9,218 nt of DNA from JALZHR01 sp036389695 (GTDB taxonomy: Bacteria > Acidobacteriota > Blastocatellia > Pyrinomonadales > Pyrinomonadaceae): positions 1-9,218 of the forward strand of contig DASVWG010000429.1 in NCBI GenBank assembly GCA_036389695.1. Direction: 5' to 3'. Both the position numbers and the translations under genes were made by a program. Numbering within the stretch: the stretch's first letter is position 1; the number at the start of each line of letters is the position of its first letter. Positions 6,118 through 9,218 of the stretch are shown piece by piece. The notes beneath the pieces were generated by a model, which saw only the letters and a list, made by a program, of their open reading frames with translations, did no database searches and was not told where the DNA came from.

Positions 6118-7305
6118 ATGTTTCGCCGCGTATATCTGGACAACAGCGCGACCACGCCGGTCGATAAGGAAGTCGTCGAGACGATGCTGCCCTTTCTGAC
6201 CGAAAAATTCGGCAATGCTTCGAGCATCCATTTTTTCGGGCAGGAAGCGCGCGCCGCCGTCGATAAAGCCCGCCATCAGGTCGCCGAGATTCTCAACGCG
6301 CGCCCGAACGAAATCGTTTTCACATCGGGCGGCACCGAAGCCAACAATCTCGCGATTCGCGGTCTGGTCGAGGCTAATCAAAAACACGGCTCTCATATCA
6401 TCACTTCGCAAATCGAGCATTCCGCCGTCAAAAACGTCTGCGAGGATTTGGAAAAACGCGGGTTTGCGGTGACGTATCTGCCCGTTTATGAAGACGGCTT
6501 GGCGCGCATCGAAGACGTGCGCGGCGCGGTGCGCGACGACACGCTTTTAATCACGATTATGAGCGCCAACAACGAAATCGGCACGCTCCAGCCCGTCGAA
6601 GAAATCGGGAGATTTGTCCGCGAGCTTCGTGCGACAGGCAAAAAAATCTGGTTTCACACCGACGCCGTGCAGGCAATCGGCAGAATGAAAACGGACGTCG
6701 AGGAAATCGGCTGCGATTTGCTTTCGATGTCGGCGCACAAGCTCTACGCGCCGAAAGGCATCGGCGCTCTATACGTCCGGCGCGGCGTGCGCCTGCACCA
6801 GCAGAACATCGGCGGGCATCAGGAACGCGAGCGGCGCGGCGGCACCGAATCCGTCGCGCACATCGTCGCCTTCGGAAAGGCGTGCGAACTGGCGCAGAAA
6901 GACTTGACTGAAAGGACGAACTACGTGCGAGGCTTGCGCGACCGATTCGAACAGGGCGTTGCCGAAAGAATCACCGACCTCGTTTTTAACGGTGACCGCG
7001 AAAAACGCCTGCCGCATCTCTCGAACATCTCTTTCCGCTTTATCGAAGGCGAAGGCTTGCTGATAAATCTCGATATGCAGGGCATCGCCGTCTCGACCGG
7101 CTCGGCTTGCTCGTCCGGCTCGCTCGAACCTTCGCCCATCATTCGCGCGCTCGGCAGAAACGACGAGCTGGCGCGCGGCGCTATCCGCTTCAGCTTCGGC
7201 AAGGATAACACGCCCGAAGACGTCGAATACGTGCTGGAAACTCTGCCGCGCGCCGTCGAAAATCTGCGCCGGCTTTCGCCCGCATTCGTTAATAAGAAAT
7301 GTTGA
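6118..7305 (+). CDS. Cysteine desulfurase, IscS/NifS family
   Basis: This 395-residue fold-type I PLP enzyme takes sulfur from cysteine, releases alanine and passes the persulfide to Fe-S cluster or thio-cofactor assembly in the cytosol. YLDNSATTP (6-14) is the family N-terminus and SGGTEANN (70-77) binds PLP phosphate. H101, N152, D182 and Q185 contact the cofactor. The Schiff-base lysine is K208 in SMSAHK, and the active-site cysteine is C331 in TGSACSSGSLEPS. The compact GSACSSG loop and the length fit the IscS/NifS group rather than SufS. No iscU, iscR, nifU or tRNA thiolation gene lies in view, so the pathway it serves cannot be told from context. The next sequence downstream is a decayed gene fragment. 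Confidence 0.93.
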   Translation: MFRRVYLDNSATTPVDKEVVETMLPFLTEKFGNASSIHFFGQEARAAVDKARHQVAEILNARPNEIVFTSGGTEANNLAIRGLVEANQKHGSHIITSQIEHSAVKNVCEDLEKRGFAVTYLPVYEDGLARIEDVRGAVRDDTLLITIMSANNEIGTLQPVEEIGRFVRELRATGKKIWFHTDAVQAIGRMKTDVEEIGCDLLSMSAHKLYAPKGIGALYVRRGVRLHQQNIGGHQERERRGGTESVAHIVAFGKACELAQKDLTERTNYVRGLRDRFEQGVAERITDLVFNGDREKRLPHLSNISFRFIEGEGLLINLDMQGIAVSTGSACSSGSLEPSPIIRALGRNDELARGAIRFSFGKDNTPEDVEYVLETLPRAVENLRRLSPAFVNKKC

Positions 7306-7632
7306 AATACGCGCATCAAGCACGCCGGAAATCAGGAAAGCTTTCCTGATTGGATACGTTTTTATGCTCTTTCCGGTAAAAAGGAAATGGCAAATCAGAT
7401 AATCAAACAGTTGGAGTCTCCTTCAAAAGACAGTTGTCCGCACGCGATTAAACCGGCAAGAATTCATGCTGCTTTAGAAGAAAAGGAAACGGCTTTTAAT
7501 TATCCTGGGCAGGCTTTTACCCAGTATGAAGTTGACCTTAATTAATTAATATTCGACCCGCGATTGGCAACTATACGCCATGAAGCAAAATTTAAAGAGT
7601 TAGTTAAGAAAGCCGGTCTTCCGGTTGATTAG
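7306..7632 (+). pseudogene. Decayed C-terminal fragment of a TPR-type protein
   Basis: Directly after the desulfurase stop, in the same frame, 79 codons read without a stop and include FYALSGKKEMANQIIKQL and ARIHAALEEKETAFNYPGQA. A TAA follows (7543-7545), and the same frame then continues IFDPRLATIRHEAKFKELVK up to GLPVD and a TAG at 7630-7632. This matches the C-terminal end of long TPR proteins, such as TPR-linked Ser/Thr kinases, CadC-like regulators and adenylate cyclases, which typically read 'YALaGk..eA..il..L', then 'iyaaLGekd.AFe.LekAy', then 'DPR...LR.dprF..LLrr.GLP'. There is no start codon at the head, an in-frame stop just before the last block, and the N-terminal domains are absent. 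The only internal ATG (7405) would give 46 residues. Confidence 0.7.
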
Positions 7633-7710
7633 ATAAACATTATCTGACAATGAAGTTGCTTTAACAAATAAAATTTCCAACTTTTAATTTAAGTTATTAA
7701 TACGCAATGG

Positions 7711-7739
7711 AAAACCCCGCCAGGTTTCGGCAGGGTTTT
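7711..7739. terminator. Bidirectional Rho-independent terminator
   Basis: AAAACCCCGCC (7711-7721) and GGCAGGGTTTT (7729-7739) form an 11-position stem with a single C-A mismatch and a 7-nt loop. The A and T runs at the stem ends provide a T tract on both strands. It lies between the plus-strand pseudogene and the minus-strand GVIVH gene and could end transcripts from both sides. Confidence 0.75.
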
Positions 7740-7786
7740 CGCAAGATATAAATCTGGAGAACGGTTTGGTTATAAACCCGTCATTT

Positions 7787-8020
7787 TTAGTGGACGATAA
7801 CTCCGGTGCTGGTTAAGTGAACGATGACTCCGGTGATATGGACAATAACTCCCGGTATATCCGACAAGATGACTCCGCCTTTGCCTCTGCCGATATTTTC
7901 TGTCGTGTCGACTTGCGGATTTTCGCTTCTCGCATGAACAATAACTCCACCAAAGCTCGTGCTAACCATCAAAACCATCATTAAAGTAACTGTAGTCATC
8001 ATTTTTTTAATGTTTTTCAT
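7787..8020 (-). CDS. Exported GVIVH-repeat peptide
   Basis: The 77 residues begin with a signal peptide: KNIKK, then a Met/Val-rich core, with probable cleavage after VHA (30). Four exact GVIVH pentapeptides occur at 25-29, 57-61, 64-68 and 73-77, plus the variant GVILS at 49-53. The last GVIVH is the C-terminus itself. The linker 31-48 is polar (ARSENPQVDTTENIGRGKG). The codons of the copies differ (GTT/GTC, ATT/ATC, CAT/CAC), so the repeat is conserved as protein rather than as recently duplicated DNA. AGGAGAT stands 6 nt before the ATG. I know no family. The pattern suggests stacked short beta strands (amyloid-like), a His-based metal site, or a precursor with several copies of a short peptide. 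All three are inference. Confidence 0.7.
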   Translation of the reverse strand: MKNIKKMMTTVTLMMVLMVSTSFGGVIVHARSENPQVDTTENIGRGKGGVILSDIPGVIVHITGVIVHLTSTGVIVH

Positions 8021-8198
8021 TTTTTTATCTCCTGTTATTTTGCTGTTATCTTTTAATTTTTACCTTTGTTCTGCCCTTATCTAATACAACCTCCGTGCCA
8101 AAAATCCCCGGAGCGAATTTCCTTCCCGTAAACCTTGATATAACAGGGCTTATTGTTTTAGACACTGCCAATTTATTTCGGCTCTGTATTGTTGAGAA

Positions 8199-8221
8199 TA
8201 TTGAATACTAAATATTCAATA
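8199..8221. repeat. Palindrome with 9-bp arms, candidate operator
   Basis: TATTGAATA (8199-8207) and TATTCAATA (8213-8221) are perfect inverted arms around CTAAA. The site lies about 180 bp upstream of the GVIVH start and about 100 bp left of the TTTTTGTGCA array. Its symmetry suits a dimeric regulator, though at this AT content chance is not excluded. Confidence 0.45.
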
Positions 8222-8321
8222 AGAATGAAAGTTATATAAGTCTTTATAATGCAATATTTAGCATCAGGACTTAGTGTTACCTTAGTAGCCACTGAATACT
8301 TTGTAGCCACCGTATAGGCTT

Positions 8322-8421
8322 TGCACAAAAACTAGGTAAAAACAAGTAGTTTTTGTGCAGAAAACAGACTTTTTGTGCAACAAGTGTTTGTTTTTGTGCA
8401 AGTTAAGAGTCTGCACAAAAA
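8322..8421. repeat. Array of five TTTTTGTGCA sites (iteron- or operator-like)
   Basis: Exact decamers lie at 8322-8331 (minus), 8350-8359 (plus), 8370-8379 (plus), 8391-8400 (plus) and 8412-8421 (minus). Start-to-start distances for the last four are 20, 21 and 21 bp, about two helical turns, so the sites would lie on one face of the DNA. The outer copies extend further: copies 2 and 5 are perfect 14-bp inverted repeats (TAGTTTTTGTGCAG), and copies 1 and 2 share 13 bp. The array ends 18 bp before the -35 of the DUF3800 promoter, a position fitting cooperative binding of an activator or repressor. Iterons of a replication origin are the alternative, but no Rep gene is visible. Confidence 0.8.
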
Positions 8422-8439
8422 CTAATTTGGAAAAAATAC

Positions 8440-8467
8440 TTGCAATCAAAAAATAAAGAGTTAAAAT
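8440..8467 (+). promoter_or_regulatory. Sigma70-type promoter upstream of the DUF3800 gene
   Basis: TTGCAA (8440-8445), 16 nt, then TAAAAT (8462-8467). It follows the TTTTTGTGCA array and predicts a start near 8474, with the terminator-like hairpin beginning about 10 nt into the transcript and the DUF3800 ATG about 70 nt downstream. Confidence 0.5.
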
Positions 8468-8482
8468 AATTCAATCCGCGTT

Positions 8483-8514
8483 AAGACTATCTTAATGGTA
8501 GTCTTTTCTTTTTT
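8483..8514 (+). terminator. Terminator-like hairpin in the DUF3800 leader
   Basis: AAGACTATC (8483-8491) pairs with GGTAGTCTT (8497-8505) with one G-U pair and a 5-nt loop, followed by TTCTTTTTT. This is a standard intrinsic terminator shape on the plus strand. No complete plus-strand gene ends just upstream, so it may be an attenuator of the DUF3800 transcript, the 3' end of a very short RNA, or a leftover from a lost gene. Confidence 0.65.
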
Positions 8515-8541
8515 AGCGATAAGGGGGTGGCAGTATTCTCG

Positions 8542-9218
8542 ATGTATTTGGCATATATAGACGACTCGCGCGATGAAACTCTTTGCGTCTTTTCAGCTTT
8601 AATTATTCCTGTCCACCGGTGGCGTGACGCTTTCACCATAGTTAAAAACTTCCGAAGACAACTTAAACGTAGTGACGGAATATCCGTCCATTCCGAATTT
8701 CACGCTTGGAAGTTCGTTTCTGGTCGCGGAAATCTAGGAACGGATAAAATAATCGGCAAAGTAAGACGCTGCCAGCTTTTCAACCAAACTTTATCAATGG
8801 TTGCGACTCTGCCTAATGCAAAACTGATTAACGTTTGTTTGGATGCGGATAAGGAAGGTTGGGCTTTTGAGCGATTGTTAAATAGAATCAACCGCAATAT
8901 GCAAGCCTGTAACGGGCACATAATGTTGATGTGTGACGAGGGAAAGGACGAAATTTATACTCGACTGTGTAGAAGGATGGGAGTTTATAATCCTATTCCT
9001 AGTAAATACGGTAGTTGGGATTGGAACGGTAACGGCGCGTTACATAAAAACATTCCGATTGAGAGAATTATTGAAGACCCTATTTTTAAGGATTCAAAAC
9101 GTTCATACTTTGTGCAGTTGGCAGATTTTTGCGCTTATGCTCTTTTGAGGCGTGAGCATCAACTGCCATCCAAAAATGCTTACGGACTTCACAAGTCTTT
9201 TGATTTACTTGCACCTAT
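8542..9218 (+). CDS. DUF3800-domain protein (C-terminus off the window)
   Basis: The frame from ATG 8542 is open to the right edge, 225 full codons without a stop. MYLAYIDDSRDE (1-12) is the DUF3800 opening, in which Y-x-D-[DE]-S is typical. Later come HSEFHAWKF (50-58), LMCDEGKDE (129-137) and YFVQLADFCAYALLRRE (189-205), the last being the family's best-known block. Scattered acids D7, E52, D132 and D195 fit the proposed RNase H-like fold, although biochemical function is largely unknown. DUF3800 genes are common on phages, plasmids and defence islands. GGGGGTGG lies 11 nt before this ATG. An in-frame GTG at 8527 would add five residues but overlaps that Shine-Dalgarno sequence. ATA, AGA and AGG codons are used more freely than in the desulfurase, suggesting different ancestry. 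Expression may be governed by the upstream TTTTTGTGCA array and hairpin. Confidence 0.8.
   Translation, partial: MYLAYIDDSRDETLCVFSALIIPVHRWRDAFTIVKNFRRQLKRSDGISVHSEFHAWKFVSGRGNLGTDKIIGKVRRCQLFNQTLSMVATLPNAKLINVCLDADKEGWAFERLLNRINRNMQACNGHIMLMCDEGKDEIYTRLCRRMGVYNPIPSKYGSWDWNGNGALHKNIPIERIIEDPIFKDSKRSYFVQLADFCAYALLRREHQLPSKNAYGLHKSFDLLAP

Larger units (their letters stand above)
8021..8541. other. 520-bp AT-rich divergent regulatory region
   Basis: This spacer lies between the minus-strand GVIVH gene and the plus-strand DUF3800 gene. It contains a palindrome (8199-8221), the direct repeat GTAGCCAC (8285-8292 and 8303-8310, 18 bp apart), five TTTTTGTGCA sites (8322-8421), a promoter (8440-8467) and a terminator-like hairpin (8483-8514). 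I see no convincing promoter for the GVIVH gene. The only sizeable frame is a minus-strand open stretch at 8046-8207 without a supported start. Confidence 0.6.

Noticed and set aside
6769..7323. Long minus-strand ORFs opposite the cysteine desulfurase
   Set aside because: The desulfurase motifs are complete on the plus strand. The opposite frames are codon-bias shadows.
8046..8207. Minus-strand open frame (ending FGTEVVLDKGRTKVKIKR) just upstream of the GVIVH gene
   Set aside because: The end looks protein-like, but the only start is a TTG at 8171 without a Shine-Dalgarno sequence, and no family is recognised. It could be a remnant, but evidence is insufficient to call a gene.
8322..8424. 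CRISPR-like reading of the TTTTTGTGCA array
   Set aside because: Repeats are only 10-14 bp, of mixed orientation, with about 10-bp gaps. CRISPR repeats are longer, all in one direction and separated by about 30-bp unique spacers.
8700..9148. Short ORFs on both strands inside the DUF3800 gene
   Set aside because: They are out-of-frame shadows. The DUF3800 frame is continuous from 8542 to the edge with conserved motifs.

Overview
The window looks like a chromosomal segment from a soil- or water-type Gram-negative bacterium. Core genes have moderate-to-high GC with many GCG/CGC/GAA/AAA codons, and the spacers are AT-rich. My best guess is Acidobacteriota, class Blastocatellia, based on three features: the CGCAAAG-type hairpin repeat, the MGDG-synthase-like glycosyltransferase next to a radical SAM protein, and several small Sec-exported proteins. 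This placement is inference. No rRNA, tRNA, transposase or CRISPR array was recognised.

Layout, left to right. (1) 1-1029: the 5' part of a ferritin-like gene (minus strand, running off the left edge) is divergent from a PaiA-like GNAT acetyltransferase. The spacer between them holds a good promoter and a perfect 17-bp palindrome. (2) 1075-1174: a 100-nt nested inverted repeat built from eight CGCAAAG heptamers separates the GNAT gene from a convergent FabG-like SDR gene (TTG start). (3) 2134-2471: a small AT-rich 'WDPIG..DEYDSYI' protein whose true start is unclear, then a clear Rho-independent terminator. (4) 2514-5271, minus strand: a probable three-gene unit, transcribed as radical SAM/SPASM-like protein, then an exported Asn-rich/Arg-Gly-rich protein, then a GT28/MGDG-synthase-like glycosyltransferase that ends at the terminator. 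(5) 5497-6007, plus strand: a promoter, a possible tiny ORF, and an exported protein with 14 cysteines in its mature part, including three CX3C units on an 11-residue period. (6) 6118-7305: an IscS/NifS-type cysteine desulfurase that may be leaderless, followed in the same frame by a decayed C-terminal fragment of a TPR-type protein (7306-7632) and a bidirectional terminator.

(7) 7787-9218 is AT-richer and looks accessory. A 77-residue exported protein carries four exact GVIVH pentapeptides, one of them at its very C-terminus. About 520 bp of spacer contains a 9-bp-arm palindrome, five copies of TTTTTGTGCA (four with starts 20-21 bp apart), a promoter and a terminator-like hairpin. These precede a DUF3800 gene that runs off the right edge.

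The most notable and possibly undescribed elements are the GVIVH-repeat exported peptide beside the phased TTTTTGTGCA array and DUF3800 gene, the Asn/RG-rich exported protein between the radical SAM and glycosyltransferase genes, and the CX3C-repeat secreted protein.
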